From positions 551,035 to 615,034 of the forward strand of contig NZ_CP022655.2 of NCBI RefSeq assembly GCF_002243345.2: 64,000 nucleotides of DNA. The letters are read 5' to 3'. Numbering within the stretch: the stretch's first letter is position 1; each line of letters starts with the position of its first letter. The position numbers were made by a program, and so were the translations under genes. A model generated the notes under the pieces. The model was given only the letters and a program-made list of their open reading frames with translations. It had not been told where the DNA came from and made no database searches. Of the stretch, positions 8,349 to 16,858 are shown piece after piece. The DNA comes from Paenibacillus sp. RUD330. GTDB taxonomy: Bacteria; Bacillota; Bacilli; Paenibacillales; Paenibacillaceae.

Positions 8349-9623
8349 TTGCAGGCTGCATGGGCTGTCGCTATTTTTCTGCTTACCTACGCGTTCATCG
8401 TTTCCGAAAAAATCCACCGTACCATCGCCGCCATGCTGGGCGCTCTCATCGTCGTGGCCGCAGGCCTCGTCGAGCAGCATAAGGCGGTCGAGCATATCGA
8501 CTTCAATACCCTCGGCCTGCTGATCGGCATGATGATCATCGTGCATGTCACCGCCGAGACCGGCATATTCGCCTACGCGGCGATAAAGGCCGCCAAGCTG
8601 GCCAAGGGAGAGCCGATACGCATTCTCGTCGCGCTGGCGCTCGTCACGGCTCTGGGTTCCGCCTTCCTCGACAACGTGACGACGATCCTGCTCATCGTCC
8701 CGGTCACGTTCAGCATTACGCGCCGGCTCAAGGTCAGCCCGATTCCATTCCTGATCACTCAGGTGATCGCCTCCAACGTAGGCGGAACCGCGACGCTGAT
8801 CGGCGATCCTCCGAACATCATGATCGGAAGCGCAGTCAAGGAGCTGACCTTTCTTGCCTTCATCGAAAATCTGGCGCCGATCATCGTCATCATCATGGCG
8901 GTCTATGTGCCGATCTTCATGCTCATCTTCCGCAAGCAGCTGCGCACGACGCCGGAGCTGAAGGCGAGACTGATGGAGATGGAGGAGGAAGGCCTGCTGC
9001 ATGACCGGAAGCTGCTCATCAAGTCGCTGTCGGTGCTTGGACTTACGATCGCGGGCTTTTTCCTGCATCAAGCTCTGCATCTGGAATCCGCGACCGTGGC
9101 GCTGACAGGAGCGTTCATCCTGCTGCTGCTCACCGGAGAGCGCATGCTGGAGGCATCCCTCGCCGCGGTGGAATGGCCGACGCTGTTCTTCTTCATCGGC
9201 TTGTTCGTCCTTGTGGGCGGGCTGGTCGACACGGGCGTCATCGGCCGTTTGGCGGAAAACGCCGTGGATCTGACCGGCGGCGACATGAAATCCGCGTCCA
9301 TGCTGATTTTATGGCTCAGTGCGATCGCCTCTGCCTTTCTGGACAATATCCCGTTCGTCGCCACGATGATTCCGCTTATCCAGGACATGGGGAGCATGGG
9401 AATCGACAACCTGGAGCCGCTCTGGTGGAGCCTGGCGCTCGGGGCTTGCCTGGGCGGCAACGGCACCTTGATCGGGGCGAGCGCCAATCTCGTGGCGGCG
9501 GGAATCTCGGCCCGGGAGGGATATCCGATCCGGTTCCTGACGTTTTTGAAATACGGCTTCCCGCTCATGCTGCTCTCGGTCGCGCTGTCGAGCATCTACG
9601 TATACTTGAGGTATCTGCTCTAA
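8349..9623 (+). CDS. ArsB/NhaD (SLC13-type) ion transporter family protein
   Basis: 424 residues from a TTG at 8349, which has a perfect AGGAGG (8335-8340) eight bases upstream; the in-frame TTG at 8313 has none. Two inverted-repeat halves show duplicated signatures: SAFLDNVTTILLIVPV and GGTATLIGDPPNIMIG in the first, SAFLDNIPFVATMIPLI and GGNGTLIGASANLVAAG in the second. These are the hairpin substrate-binding motifs of the ion transporter superfamily. About eleven membrane segments are present. Candidates are Na+/H+ antiport, arsenite or carboxylate transport; nothing nearby decides. A GNAT gene follows at 28 bases and is probably co-transcribed. Confidence 0.88.
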   Translation: MQAAWAVAIFLLTYAFIVSEKIHRTIAAMLGALIVVAAGLVEQHKAVEHIDFNTLGLLIGMMIIVHVTAETGIFAYAAIKAAKLAKGEPIRILVALALVTALGSAFLDNVTTILLIVPVTFSITRRLKVSPIPFLITQVIASNVGGTATLIGDPPNIMIGSAVKELTFLAFIENLAPIIVIIMAVYVPIFMLIFRKQLRTTPELKARLMEMEEEGLLHDRKLLIKSLSVLGLTIAGFFLHQALHLESATVALTGAFILLLLTGERMLEASLAAVEWPTLFFFIGLFVLVGGLVDTGVIGRLAENAVDLTGGDMKSASMLILWLSAIASAFLDNIPFVATMIPLIQDMGSMGIDNLEPLWWSLALGACLGGNGTLIGASANLVAAGISAREGYPIRFLTFLKYGFPLMLLSVALSSIYVYLRYLL

Positions 9624-9651
9624 GAGAAACAGACCAACAGGAGGAATGGAT

Positions 9652-10203
9652 ATGGGGCTGAGGCCGAATTTGTTTGAAGGAGAGCTTATCCGGCTAGCCG
9701 CTCCAAGGCCGGAGGATGTCGCGACGATGGCGCTGTGGATGGAGGACTCCGATTATTTGAGAAATGTCGATACGGAGCACGCGGTGCCGGCTACGGAAAA
9801 GCAGATGGAATCGGAGTCGGAGCCCGGCTCCAAGGAAGTCTATTTCCGACTGCGGGAGCTTGAAGGCGACGAGCTGATCGGGTTCGCGGCCATCCACAGC
9901 ATCGAATGGAACAACCGCGCCGGGATGCTGGCGATCGGCATCGGGGAGGCCATGAACCGTAACCGCGGATACGGCTCGGACGCGCTGCGGGTCATTTTGC
10001 GCTATGCCTTCCACGAGCTCAACCTGCACCGTGTCGGCCTGGATGTGATCGAATACAACGCAGGCGGCATCCGAGCCTACGAAAAGGCGGGCTTCCGCCA
10101 CGAAGGCAGAGCCCGAGAGGCCGTCTGGCGGGACGGACGCCTCTATGACCGGATCAGCATGGGCATTCTAAGCCGGGAATGGGAAGCGGAGTCGAACAGC
10201 TAG
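9652..10203 (+). CDS. RimJ/RimL-type GNAT N-acetyltransferase
   Basis: 183 residues. ATG at 9652 is favoured over the ATG at 9646 because AGGAGG (ending 9644) is correctly spaced only for the former. Family motifs are IGIGEAMNRNRGYGSDALR (acetyl-CoA loop), YAFHELNLHRVGLDVIEYN and AYEKAGFRHEGRAREAVWRD, all typical of ribosomal-protein-alanine or aminoglycoside-like acetyltransferases. It probably shares a transcript with the upstream transporter. The acceptor is unknown. Confidence 0.88.
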   Translation: MGLRPNLFEGELIRLAAPRPEDVATMALWMEDSDYLRNVDTEHAVPATEKQMESESEPGSKEVYFRLRELEGDELIGFAAIHSIEWNNRAGMLAIGIGEAMNRNRGYGSDALRVILRYAFHELNLHRVGLDVIEYNAGGIRAYEKAGFRHEGRAREAVWRDGRLYDRISMGILSREWEAESNS

Positions 10204-10304
10204 AGGACAGTCTATGGATCGATCGATTTCCGCAGAAGTCCGGTTCATAGATTGCCAGAGGGACATACCCTGTTCTTAACTTCAAAAGAAAGAGGGTAGT
10301 CCAA

Positions 10305-10616
10305 ATGGCGATTACGGTTCCGGTTCCAACGCTAGGCAATGTCATTGTTCTTACGGAGGTGGGCGACACCGCCAAAGGAGGCTGCGCGTTCCCCGGCGAC
10401 GGCAGCATCGGCACGAAAATCTTCAACGTCGCTCCAGGCCAGCTCTATATCGTCGGCTGCAACGGCTTCCCCGCAGGCGGCGGCACGGTAGCCTTCATCG
10501 CGGATGCGGGCGACATCGACCTTGCCGATCTCATCACGACCATACTCGGGCTTGCGGTCGTACAAGCCCAGGGCTCCACGATCAACGTGTTCAGAGCGGT
10601 TCCGCGCATAGGATAA
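10305..10616 (+). CDS. Small hypothetical protein, unrecognised
   Basis: 103 residues; I do not recognise a family. The ATG follows AAGAAAGAGGG and a strong terminator lies 15 bases after the stop, so it looks like a genuine single-gene unit. The protein is rich in Val, Ile, Gly and Ala with few charges, has two cysteines (in GGCAF and VGCNGF), no signal peptide and no clear membrane helix. The pattern of short beta-prone stretches (ITVPVPTLGNVIVL, GGTVAFIADAGDIDLADLI) would fit a small beta-rich structural or spore/surface protein, but that is a guess. Confidence 0.7.
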   Translation: MAITVPVPTLGNVIVLTEVGDTAKGGCAFPGDGSIGTKIFNVAPGQLYIVGCNGFPAGGGTVAFIADAGDIDLADLITTILGLAVVQAQGSTINVFRAVPRIG

Positions 10617-10628
10617 GGACAAGCAGGC

Positions 10629-10664
10629 CAAAAAGACCCGGGACAAGCTCCCGGGTCTTTTTTG
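10629..10664 (+). terminator. Rho-independent terminator
   Basis: GACCCGGGA-CAAGC-TCCCGGGTC followed by TTTTTT, just downstream of the 103-aa gene; an A-tract on the other side lets it also serve the minus-strand GH38 gene. Confidence 0.88.
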
Positions 10665-10678
10665 GCGTTGTTCGAGGA

Positions 10679-13432
10679 TCAGGAATGAGTTCGATGCGAA
10701 AAACCAAGCGTTATGATCTCCGCAGGACCGGCCGGAAGCTCGGCGCGGCGTCCGGCGTCCAATTCGGACGCGGCTGCGGCCTGCTCGAGCACGCCGCTCT
10801 TGTACCAGCCGGTAGATCCGGCCGGAGCCTGGACGGCAAGCTTCGCGGGCTCGCGCTTCAAATTGTACCAGCGGGCCATGACGTCGCCGACGGCGTTGAT
10901 TTTGAAGGCGGAGAAAGCCAGAGCTTCGCCGTCCCATGCCAGGGCGGCATCGACAGGCCGAAGCGTGCCCGGATGGATGCCGGTCTGAGCCGTCGTCCAA
11001 GGGGTCTCGAACTGGTAGGCCTCGGCATACGCACCCTCGGCGGCTCCATCGCCGCCATGCGGAATCAGCGCCAAGCGCGCTTCATGCGGACCGATGCACT
11101 GGGCTTCGGGAGTAGGGAACCATCCCCAATCGCCGAGCTCTCCGGTCGAGCGGAGCAGCGTGACCGCAATCGTATTGCGGCCGTCGCGGAGCACCTCATA
11201 CTCGTTCAGCCCGCTGTTGGCCACCGCAAGTCCGGCGCGCGCGCCGTCCGCGGCCAGGCCGCTGACATCGGCGAAGGCCATCTGATGCTGCGTGTTGCTC
11301 GGGTTGGTCCATTCGGCGGAAGGCTCGTTGTCCCGCAAGGCGGCTTCGAAGATGGAGTCGGCCGTGTGCACGGACGTCTCGAGATCCGTCGGGAACAGCA
11401 TGCGTACCCGGTGGTCCTTGGCTTGATTGTCGAAGGAGGAGACGATGTCCAGCCGTCTGCTTCCCTGCTCCAGCGACAAGGTCGTCGTCAGGCGGAGCTT
11501 GACCGTATGCTCGGAGCGGCCTGCCTGGCGTTCCGGATAATAGACGATTTCCCGCTGCTCGCGCTCCAGAAGCTCGTCTGCCGATGAGGGCACATCCCAT
11601 TCGTGGACGATTTCCAATGCGGCCCGGTAAGGAGCGTCCTCGACGATGCGGACGGAAGCCTGCAGGCCCTTCGTGGTCAGCGGCTCAACGCCCTTCGGCG
11701 CCATGAACATGTACTCGTTGCCAATGTCGCCGCTGTCCTCATATACCCCGAGATCGGCATATACCCGACCGGTGCCGAGATCCGTCAAGGCGAAGCTGCC
11801 GTCCTCGGCGACTTCGGCGCGAAGAAGGCCGTTGTCCAGCACGGCGCTTCCTTGAAGAAGGGAAGGCTGCCGCTCGGGAGCCTGCTCGCTTTTTACCCAG
11901 GCGTAGGCACGGTGGCCGAGCGCCGGAACGGCGTCAGCGCGGAAGGTCAGGCGCACCCGGCGGGCCTGGTAAGGCTGGCGGAATGCATCGTCCGGCAGGT
12001 CATAGCCGAATTGCAGGCCAAGATCCTCCATCGTGCACGGAACAGGATTCCCCTGATCGTCTACGAGTATCCGGCCTTCCAGTCCGAGCTCGCGGATGCA
12101 GGCGTTCATCTCCGGAATCGGAATGCCGTCCCGGAAGTAAATCCGTGCCGCGTCGAGCTCTACGGATACGGTGCCGCCGCGCCTCCATCCCGTCGTATTG
12201 TTCACGACGAACGGCAGGGCATCGGAGCCATAGGTGCCGAAAACCCGGGTATCCACCGCGTCGGCCAGGAATCGAGCCGTCTCGTCGAGAATGGTTTCCG
12301 CCACATGGCGGCTCTTGTCGAAGCGGGAGACCATCTCCCGATGGACCTCGTCCACGCTGCAGCCGCAAATGCTGTCATGCGGATGGTTCTGCATGAGCTG
12401 CTTCCAGCCGTACGTGAACAGATGATGCGGGTAATCCTTGCCGTGCAGATGTCCGTAGGCCGCGAGCGGCTCGGCAGCGCGCTCCAGCAGAGCTTGGCCG
12501 CGGGCGTTCATCTGCTTGAGGTAGACGCGGGAGGAGGCGGTGTTGACGAGCGTCCCCCAGCCGTCCGTGCGCTGGCTCCGCAGCTCGCCCTGCACGACCG
12601 ACAGAGGCCGCTCGCCCGCCGACTCGCGGACGGCTTGCAGATAGTCCGGGAAGTTGGAGTGGATGAAGGTCACATCGGGCTCTACCGCGCCTGCCATGCG
12701 GATCGCCTCGGCCAGGTCGGTCTGGATCGGCTGGTGGTCGCAGCCGTTCATGAAGAGCAGATGCGGCGTCGAAGCGTATTTGCCGGCGTCGGCGAGCTTG
12801 CGCTGCCAGTAGGCGCGGGCTTCTTCGGCTTGCACCGGAACCTCGTTGCCGTTGGAATACCAGTTGGCGAACAGGATGCCGAGCACGCGGGAGCCGTCCG
12901 GCCCTTCCCAGATGAGCTCGGAGAAGGAGCTTTCAAAGGCGGTCGACTCTCCGACCTCGTTGTTGAAGCCGGTCGGCTTGACGCCGCGTCCGAAGAGCGC
13001 GTTGTCGATGCCGGCCTGCGCCATCAGCTGCGGCGTCTGGCCGACGAGGCCGAAGGTGTCGGGGAAGTAGCCGATCTTGGATACCGGACCCCAGCGGGCG
13101 GCATCCTCATGGCCGATCTGCAGGTTGCGGATATTGGCTTCGCCGCTCGTGAGGAAGGCATCCTGCAGAATGTACCAGGGACCGATCCCGATGCGGCCGG
13201 CGGTAATCAACGCTTGGAGGCGTTCGCGGTTCTCCGGCCGGACCTGGAGATAGTCCTCCAGGATGATCGTCTGGCCGTCGAGGAAGAAGCTGCGGTAGCC
13301 GGGATCGTTCTCCAGCGTGTCCAGCAGGGTGTCGACGAGCTGGACGAGACGGACATGATGCTTCTCGTAGGGGAGGTACCATTCCCGGTCCCAGTGCGTA
13401 TGCGAGATCAGATGCGCGGTGCGCTTGCTCAT
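10679..13432 (-). CDS. Glycoside hydrolase family 38 alpha-mannosidase
   Basis: 917 residues. GH38 enzymes are zinc-dependent retaining alpha-mannosidases. Visible active-site elements are SHTHWDREW (10-18, first zinc His/Asp), the nucleophile region GYFPDTFGLVGQTPQ, NGCDHQPIQ and the second zinc-ligand segment HPHDSICGCSVDEVH. The C-terminal half is the beta-rich family domain. The ATG at 13432 directly starts the homology. It is the last gene of the minus-strand mannoside operon, 65 bases after GH125, and no signal peptide is visible, so it should act on imported oligosaccharides in the cytoplasm. Mannosylglycerate hydrolases also belong to this family, but the GH125 neighbour favours mannan or N-glycan fragments. 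Confidence 0.92.
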   Translation of the reverse strand: MSKRTAHLISHTHWDREWYLPYEKHHVRLVQLVDTLLDTLENDPGYRSFFLDGQTIILEDYLQVRPENRERLQALITAGRIGIGPWYILQDAFLTSGEANIRNLQIGHEDAARWGPVSKIGYFPDTFGLVGQTPQLMAQAGIDNALFGRGVKPTGFNNEVGESTAFESSFSELIWEGPDGSRVLGILFANWYSNGNEVPVQAEEARAYWQRKLADAGKYASTPHLLFMNGCDHQPIQTDLAEAIRMAGAVEPDVTFIHSNFPDYLQAVRESAGERPLSVVQGELRSQRTDGWGTLVNTASSRVYLKQMNARGQALLERAAEPLAAYGHLHGKDYPHHLFTYGWKQLMQNHPHDSICGCSVDEVHREMVSRFDKSRHVAETILDETARFLADAVDTRVFGTYGSDALPFVVNNTTGWRRGGTVSVELDAARIYFRDGIPIPEMNACIRELGLEGRILVDDQGNPVPCTMEDLGLQFGYDLPDDAFRQPYQARRVRLTFRADAVPALGHRAYAWVKSEQAPERQPSLLQGSAVLDNGLLRAEVAEDGSFALTDLGTGRVYADLGVYEDSGDIGNEYMFMAPKGVEPLTTKGLQASVRIVEDAPYRAALEIVHEWDVPSSADELLEREQREIVYYPERQAGRSEHTVKLRLTTTLSLEQGSRRLDIVSSFDNQAKDHRVRMLFPTDLETSVHTADSIFEAALRDNEPSAEWTNPSNTQHQMAFADVSGLAADGARAGLAVANSGLNEYEVLRDGRNTIAVTLLRSTGELGDWGWFPTPEAQCIGPHEARLALIPHGGDGAAEGAYAEAYQFETPWTTAQTGIHPGTLRPVDAALAWDGEALAFSAFKINAVGDVMARWYNLKREPAKLAVQAPAGSTGWYKSGVLEQAAAASELDAGRRAELPAGPAEIITLGFSHRTHS

Positions 13433-13497
13433 GGGGAGCACGTCCTTTCGTTGCGAAGTGGAGTGACGGCACGAGGGCCGGAATAGCGGCAATCGGT

Positions 13498-14823
13498 TCA
13501 GGCGTCCAGCAAGCCGTCCTTCATCGCCCGGTATACGAGCTGAGAGAAAAGGCTGTTGGACCAGGCGAACCAGCTGCGTGTGTATACAGCAGGATCGTCG
13601 GAGTGGAAGCCTTCATGCATGAACCCGGTGTCCGCGTCGGTGGACTCCAGCATGTCGATCATGGCGAGCTTTTCCTCGGCCGATACAGCTGTAATGCCTT
13701 GCATGGAAAGAGCCATATGCCAGATGTAGCCCGAAGGCGTATGGGGGCTGCCGATGCCTTTGGCCTTGGCGCCTTCGTAATAAAACGGATTTTCCTTGCT
13801 CAGCGCGAAGCGGCGCGTGTTGAGATAGATCGGATCGTCCTCGGACGTATAGCCGACGTAAGGAATCGACATCAGGCCCGGCGTGCCGGCATCGTCCATC
13901 AGGCAGTAGTTGCCGAAGCCGTCGGTCTCATACGCATAGATAGGACCGAATTCGGGATGGCGGTAGACTCCGTACAGCTGGATGCCGTGGTTCACGTCCG
14001 CTTCGAGGTCTGCCAGCTCCTGCACCATCGCCATGTCGCGGAATACCCATTCCGCGATCTCACGCATCTGCCTCAGCGTGACGACGGCGAACATGTTGGC
14101 CGGGATGTTGTAATGGAAGTCGCAGGCATCGTCGCTCGGGCGGAAGCCCGACCAGATCATGCCCGTATAGTTGACCGGCATGCCGAGGCCGCTGTTGCGC
14201 AGCGAATCGGTGGGAATGCCGTTGTTCCGGGTGAAGCGGTATGGAGACTGCTCGAAATGCCGCTGCTCCGTTTTCCACAGATCGATCGCCGTCCTCATTG
14301 CAAGCTTGAAGTCCGTATCGAAGATGGCGGTATGCTTCGTCTCGTTCCAGTAGGCGTAGGCGAGGCGGAACGAGAAGCAGATGGAATCGAGCTCGAACTT
14401 GCGCTCCCATACCCAAGGTCCCATGTCGGTCACGTCGATCGTGTTCCAATGCCAGTCGTTGCTGGTTTCGTTGAAGGCGTTGGCGTAAGGGTCGATCCGG
14501 ATCATGTTCATGTGGCGCTTGATCAGGCCCTCAATGATCCGTTGAAGGTCGGGATCCTCCTTGGCCAGAGGAACGTACTGGATGACCTGTTCGACGGAGT
14601 CGCGCAGCCACATGGCCGGGATGTCTCCGGTGATGACGAAGGTGGTGCTGTCAGCCATCAGCTTGGTCGTCGTATCCAGCGTGTTAGGGAAGCAGTTGCG
14701 GAAAAGCTCGAGCAGCTTCGGCCGATGCGCGAGGCGCTGGCCGGCTTCCTCCAGGACAGCCTGCACGGCGGCAGGCGTCTCCAGCTTCGGCATCGGGATT
14801 TTGGGAAGGCGGAATTGTTCCAT
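13498..14823 (-). CDS. Glycoside hydrolase family 125 exo-alpha-1,6-mannosidase
   Basis: 441 residues, the usual full length for GH125 (formerly DUF1237), inverting exo-alpha-1,6-mannosidases. Recognisable segments are TTFVITGDIPAMWLRDSVEQ (family N-terminal catalytic-face motif), NETSNDWHWNTIDVTDMGPWVW, GMIWSGFRPSDDAC and the C-terminal GFMHEGFHSDDPAVYTRSWFAWSN. No signal peptide, so cytoplasmic. It lies between the YtcP-type permease and GH38, and with GH38 would strip alpha-linked mannose from oligosaccharides delivered by the ABC importer. The start at 14823 has AAGGAG 13 bases upstream. Confidence 0.93.
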   Translation of the reverse strand: MEQFRLPKIPMPKLETPAAVQAVLEEAGQRLAHRPKLLELFRNCFPNTLDTTTKLMADSTTFVITGDIPAMWLRDSVEQVIQYVPLAKEDPDLQRIIEGLIKRHMNMIRIDPYANAFNETSNDWHWNTIDVTDMGPWVWERKFELDSICFSFRLAYAYWNETKHTAIFDTDFKLAMRTAIDLWKTEQRHFEQSPYRFTRNNGIPTDSLRNSGLGMPVNYTGMIWSGFRPSDDACDFHYNIPANMFAVVTLRQMREIAEWVFRDMAMVQELADLEADVNHGIQLYGVYRHPEFGPIYAYETDGFGNYCLMDDAGTPGLMSIPYVGYTSEDDPIYLNTRRFALSKENPFYYEGAKAKGIGSPHTPSGYIWHMALSMQGITAVSAEEKLAMIDMLESTDADTGFMHEGFHSDDPAVYTRSWFAWSNSLFSQLVYRAMKDGLLDA

Positions 14824-14899
14824 GGAATGATCAGGCTCCTTGTCGGGGTGGAATCGGTAATGGCGATCGTGCAGGTTGTTCGGCTTCTTCGCAGCGAGC

Positions 14900-15823
14900 T
14901 TACTCTTTGACCGCTCCGATCGTCAATCCTTGCACGAAATAACGCTGGAAGAACGGGTAGGCGAGGATGATCGGGCCGGTGGCGAGCACGACCATCGCCA
15001 TGCGGGAAGTATCCTGCGGCATGTTCTGGAGATTGGACGCCAGGGAGGAATTGCTCGACGCCTGCGTCAACAGGAACTGCATGTTGGTCTCGATCCGCAT
15101 GAGCATCGACTGCAGCGGCACGAGGTTGGGATTCTCGATGTACAGCAGGGCGTTGAACCAGTCGTTCCAGTAGCCGAGCGTGCTGAACAAGGCGATCGTG
15201 GCAAGTCCGGGCAGAGCCAGCGGCAGGACGAGCTTCCAGAAGATCTGGAATTCGCCGGCGCCGTCGATCTTGCCGGATTCGATGATGGCGTCGGGAACCA
15301 TCGTGCTGAAGAACGTCCTCATGATCAGGATGTAGAAGGCGTTGACCATCAGAGGCAGAATCATCGCCCAGACGGAGTCCTTGAGGCCGAGCATCTGCGT
15401 CACGACGATGTAGGTCGGAACGAGGCCGCCGTTGAACAGCATCGTGAAGAAAGCGAAGAAGCCGAAGAAATTCCGGTATTTGAACGTCTTGCGCGAAATG
15501 CCGTATGCGTACAGCGTGACGACGAGCAGCGCGAGCACGGTGCCGACGACCGTCACGAGAATGGTGACGCCATAGGAGCGGAGCAGCGCGTCGCCGTTCT
15601 GGAAGACATAGCGGTAAGCTTCCAGGCTCCAATGCTCGGGAATGATCTGGTAGCCGTTCTCAGCGAGGCTGGATTCCTTGGTGAACGAGATGATGACGAT
15701 GAAGACGAACGGGAACACGCAGGCCAGGGCGAAAACGGCGGCAATGATGTTGAAGACGACATTCCAGCCGGCCGACAGCTTCTGGAAGTCCCGGGGTTTC
15801 CGGACGGGCATTGCTTTGGCCAT
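14900..15823 (-). CDS. Carbohydrate ABC transporter permease, LplC/YtcP type
   Basis: 307 residues with six membrane segments. The ATPase-coupling EAA loop is seen as IIESGKIDGAGEFQIFWKL-VLPLALPG. The ending YFVQGLTIGAVKE is characteristic of LplC/YtcP permeases, which pair with LplB-type permeases and a large lipoprotein binding protein and share a distant MsmK-type ATPase; no ATPase gene is present here. The start is supported by AAAGGAG upstream. Unusually, about 1 kb of repeat-rich non-coding DNA separates it from its partner permease gene. Confidence 0.93.
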   Translation of the reverse strand: MAKAMPVRKPRDFQKLSAGWNVVFNIIAAVFALACVFPFVFIVIISFTKESSLAENGYQIIPEHWSLEAYRYVFQNGDALLRSYGVTILVTVVGTVLALLVVTLYAYGISRKTFKYRNFFGFFAFFTMLFNGGLVPTYIVVTQMLGLKDSVWAMILPLMVNAFYILIMRTFFSTMVPDAIIESGKIDGAGEFQIFWKLVLPLALPGLATIALFSTLGYWNDWFNALLYIENPNLVPLQSMLMRIETNMQFLLTQASSNSSLASNLQNMPQDTSRMAMVVLATGPIILAYPFFQRYFVQGLTIGAVKE

Positions 15824-15892
15824 GATGGGGGAAACTCCTTTCGTGCCGCTTGGAGGGCGGCTTGTTGGTTGCTTGGTGGTGCGGGTAGATCG

Positions 15893-16000
15893 GGCAAAGG
15901 CAAAGGCAAAGGCAAAGGCAAAGGCAAAGGCAAAGGCAAAGGCAAAGGCAAAGGCAAAGGCAAAGGCAAAGGCAAAGGCAAAGGCAAAGGCAAAGGCAAA
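15893..16000. repeat. (GGCAAA)18 hexanucleotide microsatellite
   Basis: Eighteen perfect consecutive copies of GGCAAA, 108 bases with no interruption, located between the two permease genes of the mannoside operon, about 70 bases upstream of the LplC/YtcP-type start codon on the transcribed strand. Confidence 0.95.
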
Positions 16001-16858
16001 ACACCTTCAAACCCCATCCGCTCCGCCGGCAGATCATTCCTCCGATCCCTGTTGAACCCCGGATGCTCTTCATCTCCCTACCCCTTGTCAGGGTCAGCAT
16101 CCGGTCTTCAAAGGGGAACGCTTCGCCATCTCCCACCCGCACCCCATCTCCGATGGGCGCCAAGGTCGCCGGCAAAGCTTCTGCAGAACGATTCTGCCCG
16201 CTCCGCTCCCCGGTTTGAAAACCCCAACCGCCGCCCTCCCCCTTATTAATAGGGTGGCCGCCTTCCGAGTTCATGGAAGGCGGGGGCTGGCAGGGTAGAA
16301 AGGGCCGTAGCCTAGTCGACGAAGACTGGACAGCCAAGCTCGACGCCGCAACCTGGTGAGTCGGAACTGGAATGCAATGCCCGCACAGCGAAGCGGGTGA
16401 ATCCGAAGGGCAGACAGGCGAAGCCTGCACAACCTGCGGCTTAAGCCCGAACAGGCTGCTTCAGACAGTCAAGCCTGTGGTGCAAAGCGGCTGTCTGAGG
16501 GGCGGAGTCGCAATGCCGGCGAAGCTGGGATGGAGAGGCAATGCCGGCAAAGCTGGGACGGAGAGGCCAAAGCCGGCGAAAGCCGCAATTCGTAAGCTGG
16601 AGAGCCGTCTGCGGCGCTCCGTTGCAAAGGCAGGCCTGGCCTCAAGTCCGCATGAGGACGGAGAAGGCGGCGGGATTCTGGAGAAGCGGAGCGTTCGCAT
16701 TTGCCCCCGGGTTAGCACCGCCAACTCCTCGATCAACTAACCTGGGGGCAAGAGCGATCGGAAGAACCCGCAGCCTTCGAAGTCATCCTTCATGCAGCAA
16801 CCGGCGAAGCCGCATTCCAGCAGTCATCCTCATGCGCGGCAACCGGTGAAGCCGCATT
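16001..16858. other. Repeat-rich non-coding gap inside the mannoside operon
   Basis: 858 bases without a supportable gene. Contents: three degenerate copies of a roughly 30-base unit containing GCAATGCCGGCGAAGCTGGG near 16510-16585; a long hairpin (16701-16715 pairing with 16737-16751, TTGCCCCCGGGTTAG type stem); and a duplicated segment ending AACCGGYGAAGCCGCATT just before the permease stop at 16859. Open frames on both strands are short and lack coding character. It could be a decayed insertion, but I see no transposase remnants or terminal repeats. Confidence 0.6.

Noticed and set aside
8127..9080. Upstream extension of the phosphodiesterase frame (832 codons)
   Set aside because: The added part is antisense to the transporter gene, and the GTG at 8126 has its own ribosome site and a signal peptide.
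11603..13486. Long plus-strand open frame opposite the GH38 gene
   Set aside because: GC-rich third positions create long antisense frames; the minus-strand frame has clear GH38 motifs and a ribosome site, the plus-strand one has neither.
16300..16650. Group II intron or structured ncRNA remnant in the permease gap
   Set aside because: A GAGCCGTCTGCGG string recalls intron domain V, but the pairing partner and any reverse transcriptase are absent.
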